DNA of 31,689 nt from Solimonas sp040391865 (GTDB lineage: Bacteria; Pseudomonadota; Gammaproteobacteria; Nevskiales; Nevskiaceae): positions 1 to 31,689 of the forward strand of contig JBEBWZ010000027.1 of the NCBI GenBank assembly GCA_040391865.1. Reading direction: 5' to 3'. Positions 8,165 to 16,452 of the stretch are shown here, piece after piece. Both the position numbers and the translations under genes were made by a program. Numbering within the stretch: position 1 is the first letter of the stretch; each line of letters begins with the position of its first letter. The notes beneath the pieces were generated by a model that saw only the letters and a program-made list of their open reading frames with translations, ran no database searches and was not told the DNA's origin.

Positions 8165-8722
8165 TCAAAGCCCCTTCACCGCATAGATGGCCGGCATCTG
8201 CCGCCAGTGTTCCTTGTAATCCATGCCGCAGCCGAAGACGTAACGGTCCGCGAGCTGCAGGCCGATGAACTCGGCATGGGCTTCCGGCGTGCGGCGGTCG
8301 TGCAGTTTCTCGGCCAGTACCGCGACCTTCAGCGATGCCGGCTCGAACTCGGCAATGGCCTTGCGGATCGCCACCAGCGTGTGACCTTCATCGAGAATGT
8401 CGTCGATCACCAGCACATGGCGCCCGGCAATGCGCTCGGCATCCGGCTGGCGCTTCCACACCAGACCACCGCCGGAGGTCGCGCCGCGGTAGCGCGTGGC
8501 ATGCAGATAATCGATCTCCAGCGGGAACGGCAGCCGTTGCGTGATTTCCGAGGTCGGATGAATGCCGCCGGTCATCACGCACAGGATCAGCGGGTTCAGC
8601 GTCGCGTACTCGTCGCTGATCGCCGTTGCCAGACGCTCGTAGGCCGCGAACACGGCATCGGCGTCATGCAGGCAATCCGCTTCCGCCATCACCTGCAACG
8701 CATGTTCTGCACTCACCGACAT
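8165..8722 (-). CDS. hpt: Hypoxanthine-guanine phosphoribosyltransferase
   Basis: Cytoplasmic type I phosphoribosyltransferase of 185 residues that joins hypoxanthine or guanine to PRPP, giving IMP or GMP. The PRPP-binding loop is VLVIDDILDEGHTL. The flexible-loop region near LHATRYRG and the C-terminal base-contact region (LADRYVFGCGMDYKEHWR) both match HGPRTs. The ATG at 8722 has a strong site (AAGGAG, eight bases upstream). Only ten bases separate it from nagZ and four from mtnP, so the three genes are cotranscribed. Pairing with mtnP suggests salvage of the purine ring left by polyamine and S-adenosylmethionine metabolism. Confidence 0.9.
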   Translation of the reverse strand: MSVSAEHALQVMAEADCLHDADAVFAAYERLATAISDEYATLNPLILCVMTGGIHPTSEITQRLPFPLEIDYLHATRYRGATSGGGLVWKRQPDAERIAGRHVLVIDDILDEGHTLVAIRKAIAEFEPASLKVAVLAEKLHDRRTPEAHAEFIGLQLADRYVFGCGMDYKEHWRQMPAIYAVKGL

Positions 8723-8732
8723 GGTTCGCTCC

Positions 8733-9683
8733 TTATTGCGCCTTGCGGTACAGCTTCTTAAGCCGATCGGAACTGGCCTTGTTCGGCTTGATGTCCTTCA
8801 GGGCGTCGAGCAGCGCAATCACTGCCGGACGATCGTTGCAGACCGGCAGCATGTCGTTGCCGACTTCCAGCGCCAGACGCGCACGCTCTTCCATGGTGCC
8901 GACCACGGCTGCGCCGCCCATCGACAGATCGTCGCAGAACACTGCGCCCTTGAACCCGAGTTCCTCACGCAGGATGCCGCCGATCCAGCGCGCCGACAGC
9001 GACGCCGGCGTCTGATCGACCGCGACATAACGCACATGCGCCATCATCAGCGATTCGATGCCGTCGGCGATCAGGGCTTCGAACGGCCGTAGTTCGGTCT
9101 CGCGCAGTTCACGCTCGACGCGCCGGTCGATCGGCAGTTCCAGATGTGAATCGGCGGTCACCGCCCCATGTCCCGGGAAATGCTTGCCGGTTGCCACAAG
9201 CCCGGCGGCATTGAGCCCGGCGCGGAATGCACGCGCCAGTTCGATGATGATCTCGCAGCGGTCGGAGAACGCGCGGTCACCGATGATGGTGCTCAGGCCG
9301 TGATCGATATCCAGCACGGGCGCAAAGCACAGATCGATACCGAAGGACGACAGTTCGCGTCCGATGGTCTCACCCTGCAGCCGCGCTTCCGCCAGTGCCT
9401 TGGCGGGGTCCTCGCAATGCAGCTGGCCGAGCGTGCGCATTGCCGGCACCCGCGAAAAACCGACGCGGAAGCGCTGTACCCGCCCGCCCTCGTGATCGAC
9501 CGCCAGCAGCAGCCGTTGCCGCGGCAGCGACAGGATGTCATCGCACAGCGCTTTCAGCTGTTCGGGATCGCGGTAGTTGCGCGTGAACAGGATCGCGCCG
9601 CCGACCAGCGGATGGCAGAGCAGCTCGCGGTCTTCGGCCGTCAGCTCCTGGCCGCCGACATCGATCATCAACGGACCGAGCAT
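8733..9683 (-). CDS. nagZ: Beta-N-acetylhexosaminidase NagZ
   Basis: Cytoplasmic glycoside hydrolase family 3 enzyme, 316 residues. It removes N-acetylglucosamine from anhydromuropeptides during cell wall recycling. The N-terminus LGPLMIDVGGQELTAEDREL is typical. The acid/base region KHFPGHG starts at Lys167-His168, and the nucleophile lies in CDDLSMGG (Asp251/Asp252). The ATG at 9683 is preferred because AGGA lies five bases upstream and the product begins like known NagZs; a TTG at 9719 would add 12 residues and overlap the upstream gene. The gene follows a cytoplasmic YkuD enzyme by 13 bases, so two recycling functions are adjacent. Confidence 0.95.
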   Translation of the reverse strand: MLGPLMIDVGGQELTAEDRELLCHPLVGGAILFTRNYRDPEQLKALCDDILSLPRQRLLLAVDHEGGRVQRFRVGFSRVPAMRTLGQLHCEDPAKALAEARLQGETIGRELSSFGIDLCFAPVLDIDHGLSTIIGDRAFSDRCEIIIELARAFRAGLNAAGLVATGKHFPGHGAVTADSHLELPIDRRVERELRETELRPFEALIADGIESLMMAHVRYVAVDQTPASLSARWIGGILREELGFKGAVFCDDLSMGGAAVVGTMEERARLALEVGNDMLPVCNDRPAVIALLDALKDIKPNKASSDRLKKLYRKAQ

Positions 9684-9696
9684 CCGGGTCCTGGGT

Positions 9697-10173
9697 TTAT
9701 TCGTGGAGGTCAACTTCAATCCCTATGGGCACTAAATCAAACAGTTCGATGATGTCTTCGTTACGCATCCGCACACAGCCCCTGGAGCCGGGCGTGCCGA
9801 GTGGCGTGACCGGCGGCGTGCCGTGCAGATAGATATAGCGGCGAAAGGTGTCGACACAGCCGAGGCGATTGCGGCCGTGTTCGATACCGGACAGCCACAG
9901 GATGCGGGTCAGGATCCAGTCGCGCTGCGGCTGCGCGGCATGCAGCTCCGGGCTCCAGATATCGCCCCACCAGCGGCGCGCGCGAAACGCCGCGCCCAAC
10001 GGCGCCTCGGCGCCAATCTTGGCGCGCACGATATGGCGTCCGCGCGGCGTGCAGCCGGAGCCGACAATCTCGCCGATGCCGTTGGCACCCGTCGACACCG
10101 GATATTCACGCAGCAGTTGCGCGCCGTCGTACAGACGCAGCCACTGCCGCGTCAGATCGATCTCGATCTTCAT
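9697..10173 (-). CDS. Short cytoplasmic YkuD-domain protein, probable L,D-carboxypeptidase (ElsL-like)
   Basis: A 158-residue protein that is nearly all YkuD (L,D-transpeptidase catalytic) domain. Catalytic residues are visible: His117 in YLHGTPP and Cys133 in SRGCVRM. The start MKIEIDLTRQWLRLYDG has no signal peptide or membrane segment, so it should be cytoplasmic. ElsL of Acinetobacter baumannii is a YkuD enzyme of this type that trims tetrapeptides in the cytoplasm during wall recycling. Position directly before nagZ makes that role more likely than periplasmic crosslinking. The ATG overlaps the stop of the CYTH gene as ATGA, so translation is coupled. Family membership is clear; the L,D-carboxypeptidase activity is inference. 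Confidence 0.8.
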   Translation of the reverse strand: MKIEIDLTRQWLRLYDGAQLLREYPVSTGANGIGEIVGSGCTPRGRHIVRAKIGAEAPLGAAFRARRWWGDIWSPELHAAQPQRDWILTRILWLSGIEHGRNRLGCVDTFRRYIYLHGTPPVTPLGTPGSRGCVRMRNEDIIELFDLVPIGIEVDLHE

Positions 10174-10655
10174 GCGTCGGATTCCTGCGGCCAGCCGCGA
10201 TACGGATGCAGTGCGAGATAGTGGTTGTAGTAACGGCGATCTTCGGTCAGCTCGCGCCCCAGCCACGCCGGCTGCACGATCTGCTGCTCGACACTGCGCA
10301 GTTCGACTTCCGCAATGATCAGACCGGCGTTGTCGTTGATGAACTCGTCGATCTCCCAGGTCACGCCATCGCGCTCGACGTAATGCCGCGTCTTCTCGAC
10401 CCGACCGATGCACAGGGTTTCCAGCATCCGCAGGCAATCCGCGACCGGAATGTCGTACTCGTACTCCGCGCGTGCGGCACCAACCACGGCTGCCTTGATG
10501 TTGAGCTTGGCGTCGGTGCCTTCCATGCGCACCCGCAACGAAGCCTTGCCACCCTCGCCGCACAGATAGCCCTGGCGCATCTCCAGCGAGCGCGATACTT
10601 CCGCACGCCAGGCATCGCCCAGCACCAGAAACTTGCGCTCGATCTCAAGTCCCAT
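10170..10655 (-). CDS. CYTH-domain triphosphatase (inorganic triphosphatase-like)
   Basis: A 161-residue single-domain CYTH (triphosphate tunnel metalloenzyme) protein. The signature ExExK is at residues 4-8 (EIERK). The barrel is rich in alternating charged residues, for example LRVRMEG, KLNIKA and WEIDEF. The C-terminal TEDRRYYNHYLA resembles the small bacterial TTMs from Nitrosomonas and Clostridium that hydrolyse inorganic tripolyphosphate. Tripolyphosphatase activity is therefore likely but not certain. The ATG at 10655 gives the conserved MGLEIERKFLV start; a GTG at 10679 is possible. The stop overlaps the start of the YkuD gene, and rlmD ends 43 bases upstream. Confidence 0.85.
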   Translation of the reverse strand: MGLEIERKFLVLGDAWRAEVSRSLEMRQGYLCGEGGKASLRVRMEGTDAKLNIKAAVVGAARAEYEYDIPVADCLRMLETLCIGRVEKTRHYVERDGVTWEIDEFINDNAGLIIAEVELRSVEQQIVQPAWLGRELTEDRRYYNHYLALHPYRGWPQESDA

Positions 10656-10698
10656 GATCGCAATCCGCTCCTTGCCCACTCGCCAGGGATTTCACGCT

Positions 10699-12042
10699 TC
10701 AGTCCTCACGAACGAACAGCGCCATGCTTTCGACGTGACTGGTGTGCGGAAACATGTCCATCACGCCTGCGCGAACCAGCCGATAACCATACTCGTGCAC
10801 CAGCATACCGGCGTCACGCGCCAGCGTACCGGGATGGCATGACACATAGACGATACGCCGCGGTTTGCGCGCCGCAATCAGCGGCAGGATTTCCTTGGCA
10901 CCGGCGCGCGGCGGGTCCAGCAGCACCTTGTCGAACGGCGGCTGCAGCCACGGCGCATCGGCAGCGGTCTTGAACAGGTCGGCCTTCTCGAATCGGATCT
11001 CGACACCATTGCGCGCCGCGTTTTCGCGCGCGCGATCGACCAAGCCTTGTTCACCTTCGACGGCGATCACCTGCGCACCGCGCCGTGCCAGCGGCAGGGA
11101 GAAATTGCCGAGGCCGCAGAACAGTTCCAGCACGCGGTCGCCGCTGCTGATCTCCAGCCAGTCCAGCGCCTGATTGACGGTCTGCTGGCTGATATTGCCG
11201 TTGATCTGGATGAAGTCCGCCGGGCGAAACCGCAGCCGCAGGTCGGAACCGTCCGGTGAGTACTGCAGGATTCTCTCGTCAGCGGTTTCCGGATCGAGCA
11301 ACTGAATGCTGTCCAGTCCGCCGGGCTGCAGGTAGATGTCGAAGCCTTCGCGCTCGGCAAAGCGGCGCAGTTTTTCGCGATCCTCGTCGGTGGGCGTCTC
11401 GAGCACCCTGAACACGAGACCGACGCGATTCGCGGCCGCGAGTTCGATCTGTGGCACCGCGTCGCGGATCGACAGTGACTGGATCACTTCAGCCAGCAGA
11501 TGCAGCTTTTCACCGACCCGCGCATCGAGCACCTTGCAATGACTCAGGCTGGCGATCAGACCGCTTTCGCGCTCGCGAAAGCCGATCAGCACCCCGCCCT
11601 TCTTCGGCACATGCTTGACTCCGAGACGCGCGCGCCGGCGATAACCCCAGACATCCTCGGGTTTGGCGCCGACCACCGGATCGGCCACCGCATCGGCCTG
11701 CACCTTGCCGATGCGCACCAGCTGATCAAGCATCTGCTTCTGCTTGAACACGATCTGCTGCTCGGGCGCGAGATGCTGCATCGAACAACCGCCGCACAGA
11801 CCGAAATGCCCGCAAGCCGGCACCACGCGGTGCGGGCTTGCCTCGTCGACCATCATGCACTGACCTTCGTCGGCGTCCTTGCTGACCTGGGTATAACGGA
11901 AACGCACGCGCTCGCCCGGCAGCGCATCGGCAATGAAGGTGGCCTTGCCATCGGAACGGGCAAAGCCGCGCCCCTGCTGGTCAAGGTCGATGATCTCCGC
12001 CGGGAACAAACCCGGCGGCAAGGGTTTCCTGCGATGTACCAT
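10699..12042 (-). CDS. rlmD: 23S rRNA (uracil(1939)-C(5))-methyltransferase RlmD
   Basis: SAM-dependent methyltransferase of 447 residues that makes m5U1939 in 23S rRNA. An N-terminal TRAM domain (AEIIDLDQQGRGFARSDGKA) is followed by a 4Fe-4S site using Cys77, Cys83, Cys86 and the Cys in SHCKVLD. The SAM pocket is VLELFCGLGNFSLPLA. The catalytic Cys402 is in YVSCHPGTLARD, close to Cys389 of E. coli. The ATG at 12042 overlaps the upstream stop by one base (TGATG), which favours it over an ATG 33 bases further upstream. It lies with cysM, as in Pseudomonas. Confidence 0.95.
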   Translation of the reverse strand: MVHRRKPLPPGLFPAEIIDLDQQGRGFARSDGKATFIADALPGERVRFRYTQVSKDADEGQCMMVDEASPHRVVPACGHFGLCGGCSMQHLAPEQQIVFKQKQMLDQLVRIGKVQADAVADPVVGAKPEDVWGYRRRARLGVKHVPKKGGVLIGFRERESGLIASLSHCKVLDARVGEKLHLLAEVIQSLSIRDAVPQIELAAANRVGLVFRVLETPTDEDREKLRRFAEREGFDIYLQPGGLDSIQLLDPETADERILQYSPDGSDLRLRFRPADFIQINGNISQQTVNQALDWLEISSGDRVLELFCGLGNFSLPLARRGAQVIAVEGEQGLVDRARENAARNGVEIRFEKADLFKTAADAPWLQPPFDKVLLDPPRAGAKEILPLIAARKPRRIVYVSCHPGTLARDAGMLVHEYGYRLVRAGVMDMFPHTSHVESMALFVRED

Positions 12043-12824
12043 CAACCGGCCCAGCCTTCCAGAAATTCGCTCCAATGAGAGGCATCGCTGCTTTCCAGAA
12101 ACTGGCGCACGCGGTCTTCTTCCGCAGTGTGCTCTTCATGCGTCAGCCGACCGCGCATCAGCTCGAAGCGCAGGTACACCAGCCAGGTATTGAGCACATC
12201 GGTCTCGCAATAGGCACGGATGCCTGCGAGATCGCCTGCCTGCCAGGCGTCGAACACCTTGGAGCCGTCCATGCCGAGCTTGCCGGGAAATCCCAGCATC
12301 ACCGCAAGATCGTTCAACGGTGCATTCTGACGGCCACTGTACATCGCCAGCACGTCCATCAGATCGGTGTGCCGGAACTGGTAGCGTCCGAGATAGTTGT
12401 CCCACTTCGCTTCACGGTCGAAATGCCCGGTATCCCAGTACTTCGGCGCCACACAGCCATGCAGCAGGCCACGGTAATGCAGCACCGGCAGGTCGAAACC
12501 GCCGCCGTTCCACGACACGATCACCGGCCGGTATTTTTCGATGCCGTCGAAGAAGCGCTGTACCAGCTCGCCCTCTTCGCTGGATTCATCGCCGATCGAC
12601 CAGACCTTGAAACTGTCGTTGTGCCGCAGCGCCACCGAGATCGCGACCACACGCTGCAGATGCGCCGGCATGAAGTCGTTGCCTTTCTCGGCCAACCGTA
12701 AAGTCTTCATCGCCTGCCAGACTTCGGCGTCGGCCATGCCGTCCAGATCGTGGAGGCGGCGGCCGCTCTCGATATCGGGGATGGTCTCGATGTCGAAAAC
12801 GAGAATCGGATCGCGCAGGCTCAT
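12042..12824 (-). CDS. Predicted 3'-5' exonuclease related to the PolB exonuclease domain
   Basis: A 260-residue DEDD-superfamily exonuclease of the family described as related to the exonuclease domain of DNA polymerase B. Exo I is FDIETIPD near residue 10, giving the Asp and Glu metal ligands. Exo II is probably in VSWNGGGFDLPVL. Exo III is in YCETDVLNTWLVYLRF, of the DEDDy type. No polymerase domain is attached. Its substrate is unknown; a role in DNA or RNA end trimming is family inference. One base separates it from cysM, and it overlaps rlmD by one base, so it is embedded in that operon. Confidence 0.85.
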   Translation of the reverse strand: MSLRDPILVFDIETIPDIESGRRLHDLDGMADAEVWQAMKTLRLAEKGNDFMPAHLQRVVAISVALRHNDSFKVWSIGDESSEEGELVQRFFDGIEKYRPVIVSWNGGGFDLPVLHYRGLLHGCVAPKYWDTGHFDREAKWDNYLGRYQFRHTDLMDVLAMYSGRQNAPLNDLAVMLGFPGKLGMDGSKVFDAWQAGDLAGIRAYCETDVLNTWLVYLRFELMRGRLTHEEHTAEEDRVRQFLESSDASHWSEFLEGWAG

Positions 12825-12825
12825 G

Positions 12826-13707
12826 TCAGGCCGGAAAGACTCCCGTGGAGATATAGCGGTCGCCGCGGTCGCAGACGACGCTGACGATGGTCGCGTTCTC
12901 GACCTGCTTGCACAGCTGCAAGGCCGCCCACAGCGCGCCGCCAGAGGACGGGCCGCAGAACAGACCCTCGACCTGCCCCACCTGACGCATCGTGTCCTCG
13001 GCGTCCTTGGCGGTGACTTCGATCACGCGATCGATACGCTCGGCCTCGAAAATGCTCGGCAGATAGGCCTCGGGCCATTTGCGGATGCCGGGAATCGACG
13101 ACTCGCCGTCCGGCTGCACGCCGATCACCTGCACCTCAGGATTCTGTTCCTTCAGATAACGCGAGCAGCCCATGATCGTGCCGGTGGTGCCCATCGACGA
13201 CACGAAGTGCGTGATCCGCCCCTGCGTCGCCTTCCAGATCTCCGGCGCAGTACCCTCATAGTGCGCGCGCGGATTGTCCGGGTTGGCAAACTGGTCGAGC
13301 ACCTTGCCCTTGCCCTCCGCCTGCATCTGCAAGGCCAGATCGCGCGCGCCTTCCATGCCCTGCTGCTGGGTCACCAGCAGCAATTCGGCCCCGAAGGCCT
13401 TCATCGACGCGCGCCGTTCCAGCGACAGGTGTTCGGGCATGATCAGCACCATCTTGTAACCCTTGACCGCGGCGGCCATGGCCAGCGCGATGCCGGTGTT
13501 ACCGCTGGTCGCCTCGATCAGCACGTCGCCCGGCTTGATCTCCTCGGCGCGACGGATCATCGAGTAGGCTGGACGGTCCTTGACCGAACCGGCCGGATTG
13601 TTGCCTTCCAGCTTGACCAGCAAGGTGTTGTTGCCGATGCCGGGCAAGCGACGTAGCTGGGCCAGGGGGGTATTGCCGATAAAATCGGCCAAAGTGGGAT
13701 AGCTCAT
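12826..13707 (-). CDS. cysM: Cysteine synthase B
   Basis: PLP-dependent O-acetylserine sulfhydrylase of 293 residues that makes cysteine from O-acetylserine and sulfide or thiosulfate. The PLP lysine lies in GSVKDRPAY. The substrate loop is EATSGNTGIALA. The phosphate-binding glycine loop is VSSMGTTGTIMG. The shorter length and the C-terminal CGPSSGGALWAAL point to CysM rather than CysK. The ATG at 13707 gives the usual MSYPTLADFIGNTPL start. It is the first gene of the eight-gene minus-strand run, divergent from the hybrid kinase with 32 bases between, as gacS and cysM are close in Pseudomonas. Confidence 0.93.
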   Translation of the reverse strand: MSYPTLADFIGNTPLAQLRRLPGIGNNTLLVKLEGNNPAGSVKDRPAYSMIRRAEEIKPGDVLIEATSGNTGIALAMAAAVKGYKMVLIMPEHLSLERRASMKAFGAELLLVTQQQGMEGARDLALQMQAEGKGKVLDQFANPDNPRAHYEGTAPEIWKATQGRITHFVSSMGTTGTIMGCSRYLKEQNPEVQVIGVQPDGESSIPGIRKWPEAYLPSIFEAERIDRVIEVTAKDAEDTMRQVGQVEGLFCGPSSGGALWAALQLCKQVENATIVSVVCDRGDRYISTGVFPA

Positions 13708-13714
13708 CGGCCTG

Positions 13715-13720
13715 ATTTTA
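13715..13720 (-). promoter_or_regulatory. Putative -10 for the cysM run
   Basis: On the reverse strand TAAAAT matches the -10 consensus at five of six bases. It lies only seven bases before the cysM ATG, so transcription would begin almost at the start codon and the message would be leaderless or nearly so. No clear -35 was found, and the element lies in a 32-base divergent gap. Confidence 0.25.
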
Positions 13721-13739
13721 ACTGGCGCGACCGAAACTC

Positions 13740-16004
13740 GTGCGGAAACTGAAACAAATATTGCTGGATCGGCAGTTACCGGCGTGGAGCCTGGTCTGGG
13801 GACTGCTGGGCGTCGCGCTTTTCGCCGCGGCGCTGGCTGCCGCGGACTGGGCCCTGACGCCCTGGCTGCGGCGCGGTGCCGCACTGCTCCTGGCGCTGCT
13901 GGGCTTGCTGCTGACCGTGCTGATCCTGCGCCGTCTGGCCGGCGACGGCGACACCTTGCTGCGCGCAAGCCGCGCCCTCGCCGATCAGCGCGGCGACGTC
14001 CGGGCCGCGGACCTGCCGGGGCTGGCCGGCGAGATCGGTGCGCAGATCAACCGCATCGGCCAACAGCTGGGCAGCCTGCGCGACCAGTTCGAGCAGCGCG
14101 TCGGCGATGCCACCCTGCGCCTGCGCCGCGAGCGCGATCAGCTCAGTGCGCAACTGCAGCAGCTGCGCGCCTCCGCGGGCCAGGCCCAGGACGACGCGCG
14201 CGCGCAAAGCGAGCTGCTGTCCAGCCTGTCGCACGAACTGCGTACCCCGCTGACCGCGATCCTGGGCTACTCCGATCTGCTGCGCCGCTCCGGGCTCAAC
14301 GCCGACCAGGCGCAGCAGCTCGACACCCTCGACAAATCGGCGCGCACGCTGCTGACGATGATCACCGACCTGCTCGACTGGAGCCGCATCGAAGCCGGCC
14401 GCCTGCGCCTCAACGAAGAGCGCTTCGATCTGTTCGATGTGGCCGAGGACACCTGCGCGCTGCTCGCGCCACTGGCCTACGACAAGCAACTGGAACTGGT
14501 GCGCATCGTCTACCACGACGTGCCGCGGCAGCTGCGCGGCGATCCGCAGCGCCTGCGCCAGATCCTGACCAACCTGCTGTCGAACGCGATCAAGTTCACC
14601 GAGCACGGCGAAGTCGTGCTGCGGGTCATGCAGGAGCGCGAGTCCGGTGGCCGCACCTGGCTGCGGTTCTCGATCACCGACAGCGGCATCGGCATCTCAC
14701 CGGAACAGCAGAGCCGCCTGTTCCAGCCTTACCGCCAGGTCGGCAGTGGCGAGGGCGGCAGCGGACTTGGCCTGTCGATCACGCGCAAGCTGTCGGAGCT
14801 GATGGGTGGCGAAGTGGCGCTGGAAAGCACCCTGGGCCGCGGCTCCACCTTCAGTGCGCTGCTGCCGTTCAAGCTGGCCGCCGACGCGGAAGGCGGGCGG
14901 CCACACGATGCACGGCTTGCCGAACACAAGGTCTGGGTCCACGAACCGCATGCGATGGCGCAGTTGGCCCTGGTGCACTGGCTGGAGTTCTGGGGCCTGC
15001 AGGTACGCGTGTTTGCCAGTGCGCCGGAACTGCTGGAGTCCCTGCGTCACGCAGCCGCCACCGCGCTGCCCGACGCGGTGATCCTCGGCCTCAAGCCGGA
15101 ACTGATCGGCAATCCCACCATCAGCGCCCTGTTGGCCACCTGTCGGCAGCAACGCCCGCCCCTGTTGGCACTGGTCGCATCGGCCGCCTTGCCGGTGCAG
15201 CAGGCCTTGCGCGCCGCCGGTGCCGCAGCCTGCCAACCCAAATCCCTCAGCCGTCAACGGCTACATGACGAACTCGCGCAGCTGCTGGCCTTGCACGAGC
15301 ACGATGGCAGCGAGCCACTGGCGGGGCGCCGCGCCGTGGTGGCCGACAACAACCTGATCAATCGCCGCTGGCTCAGCACGCTGTGCACCGGGCTCGGTCT
15401 GGATGTGGTGGAAGCCGGCAACGGCCGTGAGGCGTTCGAAGCCTGGCTGCGCCACCGACCGGACATCGTGCTGCTCGATGCGCGCATGCCGGAACTGGAT
15501 GGTCCTGGCGCGGCACGGGCGATCCGCAAGGCCGAGAACGGCCTCAATCCCTGCCATATCGTCGCAGTCTCGGCCTATCTGGAGCCGGAGGAACGCCATC
15601 AGTTCCTCGCCGCCGGTGCCAACGACGTGCTGCTGAAACCGTTCGACGAAACCCAGTTGCTGCGCACGCTGGCGCCAGTCCCGGTTGCTGCCGGTCGCGT
15701 GACCGCCAAACTCGCGGCCGATCCGGAACTGCTGGCGCTGCTGCGCGATGAACTGCCCTTGCAGCTGGCGGAACTGGAGCAGGCGATGGCGGCACTCGAT
15801 CTGCCTGCCGCGCGTGACGCGGCACACACCCTGCGCGGCACCGCGGCGTTCTATCACCTCGCCAGCCTGCGTCAGACCACGGCCGCGCTCGAGGACTGGC
15901 TGAAGCGCGCCACCCGCCTGCAACAGACGCCGGCAGCGCGCCGCGAACTGGAGAGCGTCCGTCGCGCCGTGGCCGACACACTCGCGGCAATCCAGCGTAG
16001 CTGA
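13740..16004 (+). CDS. GacS/BarA-like hybrid sensor histidine kinase without a periplasmic sensor
   Basis: A 754-residue tripartite hybrid kinase. Two membrane helices (about residues 16-38 and 46-63) are separated by only a few residues. A HAMP-like linker and coiled coil follow to about residue 155. HisKA carries His165 (SHELRTPL). HATPase_c carries Asn282, DSGIGIS and GSGLGLSI. A degenerate receiver-like segment (about 394-510) lacks the phospho-Asp. A true receiver carries Asp580 (LLDARMPELDG), and an HPt domain carries His696 (AHTLRGTAAF). This order matches GacS/BarA, which drive the GacA/UvrY-Csr pathway, but the normal periplasmic loop is missing. The GTG start at 13740 has no ribosome binding site; an in-frame stop at 13719 limits alternatives. 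Location beside cysM-rlmD supports a GacS assignment. Confidence 0.85.
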   Translation: MRKLKQILLDRQLPAWSLVWGLLGVALFAAALAAADWALTPWLRRGAALLLALLGLLLTVLILRRLAGDGDTLLRASRALADQRGDVRAADLPGLAGEIGAQINRIGQQLGSLRDQFEQRVGDATLRLRRERDQLSAQLQQLRASAGQAQDDARAQSELLSSLSHELRTPLTAILGYSDLLRRSGLNADQAQQLDTLDKSARTLLTMITDLLDWSRIEAGRLRLNEERFDLFDVAEDTCALLAPLAYDKQLELVRIVYHDVPRQLRGDPQRLRQILTNLLSNAIKFTEHGEVVLRVMQERESGGRTWLRFSITDSGIGISPEQQSRLFQPYRQVGSGEGGSGLGLSITRKLSELMGGEVALESTLGRGSTFSALLPFKLAADAEGGRPHDARLAEHKVWVHEPHAMAQLALVHWLEFWGLQVRVFASAPELLESLRHAAATALPDAVILGLKPELIGNPTISALLATCRQQRPPLLALVASAALPVQQALRAAGAAACQPKSLSRQRLHDELAQLLALHEHDGSEPLAGRRAVVADNNLINRRWLSTLCTGLGLDVVEAGNGREAFEAWLRHRPDIVLLDARMPELDGPGAARAIRKAENGLNPCHIVAVSAYLEPEERHQFLAAGANDVLLKPFDETQLLRTLAPVPVAAGRVTAKLAADPELLALLRDELPLQLAELEQAMAALDLPAARDAAHTLRGTAAFYHLASLRQTTAALEDWLKRATRLQQTPAARRELESVRRAVADTLAAIQRS

Positions 16005-16017
16005 AGCTGCGCGGCAA

Positions 16018-16452
16018 TCAATCGCGCGCGCGGCGCTCCAGCACCACATAGGCGCTGACCAACCCGCCGTCGTCACTGAGCGATACATGCGCCGCGCCGA
16101 CACCGGACTCACGCATGCGCTTCTGCTGCGCCCGGCTGAACACCAGATACGGTCGGCCGCTGTCGTCGCGCACCACGCCGACATCCTTGAACGCGATGCC
16201 GGAAAAACCGGTCCCCAGCGCCTTGACGAAGGCTTCCTTGGCCGCCCAGCACATGGCCAGGGCACGTGCAGCATTGGGCCGCGTCTTGACCTCGCGCCGC
16301 TCGGCCGCGCACAGGATCTTTGCGTGCAGCTTCGCGCCGTGGCGATCGAGCAGCTTCTGCATGCGCTCGATCCTGAGGATATCCACGCCGATGCCGTACA
16401 GCTGCGACACCGGCGCCGGTGGACGCGGACGCCCGGTCGCCGGGCGGCTCAC
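16018..16452 (-). CDS. acpS: Holo-[acyl-carrier-protein] synthase
   Basis: Phosphopantetheinyl transferase that activates acyl carrier protein. GIGVDILRIERM carries the Mg-binding Asp, and CWAAKEAFVKALGTG is the second signature with the catalytic Glu and Lys. The GTG at 16452 overlaps the pdxJ stop as GTGA, giving 144 residues, about 18 more than E. coli. An internal GTG at 16410 would give 130 residues and a more typical N-terminus. It is the last gene of the lepA-to-acpS run and is convergent with the kinase gene, with 13 bases and no terminator between. Confidence 0.94.
   Translation of the reverse strand: MSRPATGRPRPPAPVSQLYGIGVDILRIERMQKLLDRHGAKLHAKILCAAERREVKTRPNAARALAMCWAAKEAFVKALGTGFSGIAFKDVGVVRDDSGRPYLVFSRAQQKRMRESGVGAAHVSLSDDGGLVSAYVVLERRARD

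Noticed and set aside
16005..16017. Terminator between the convergent kinase and acpS genes
   Set aside because: The gap is 13 bases and shows no hairpin or T-run.
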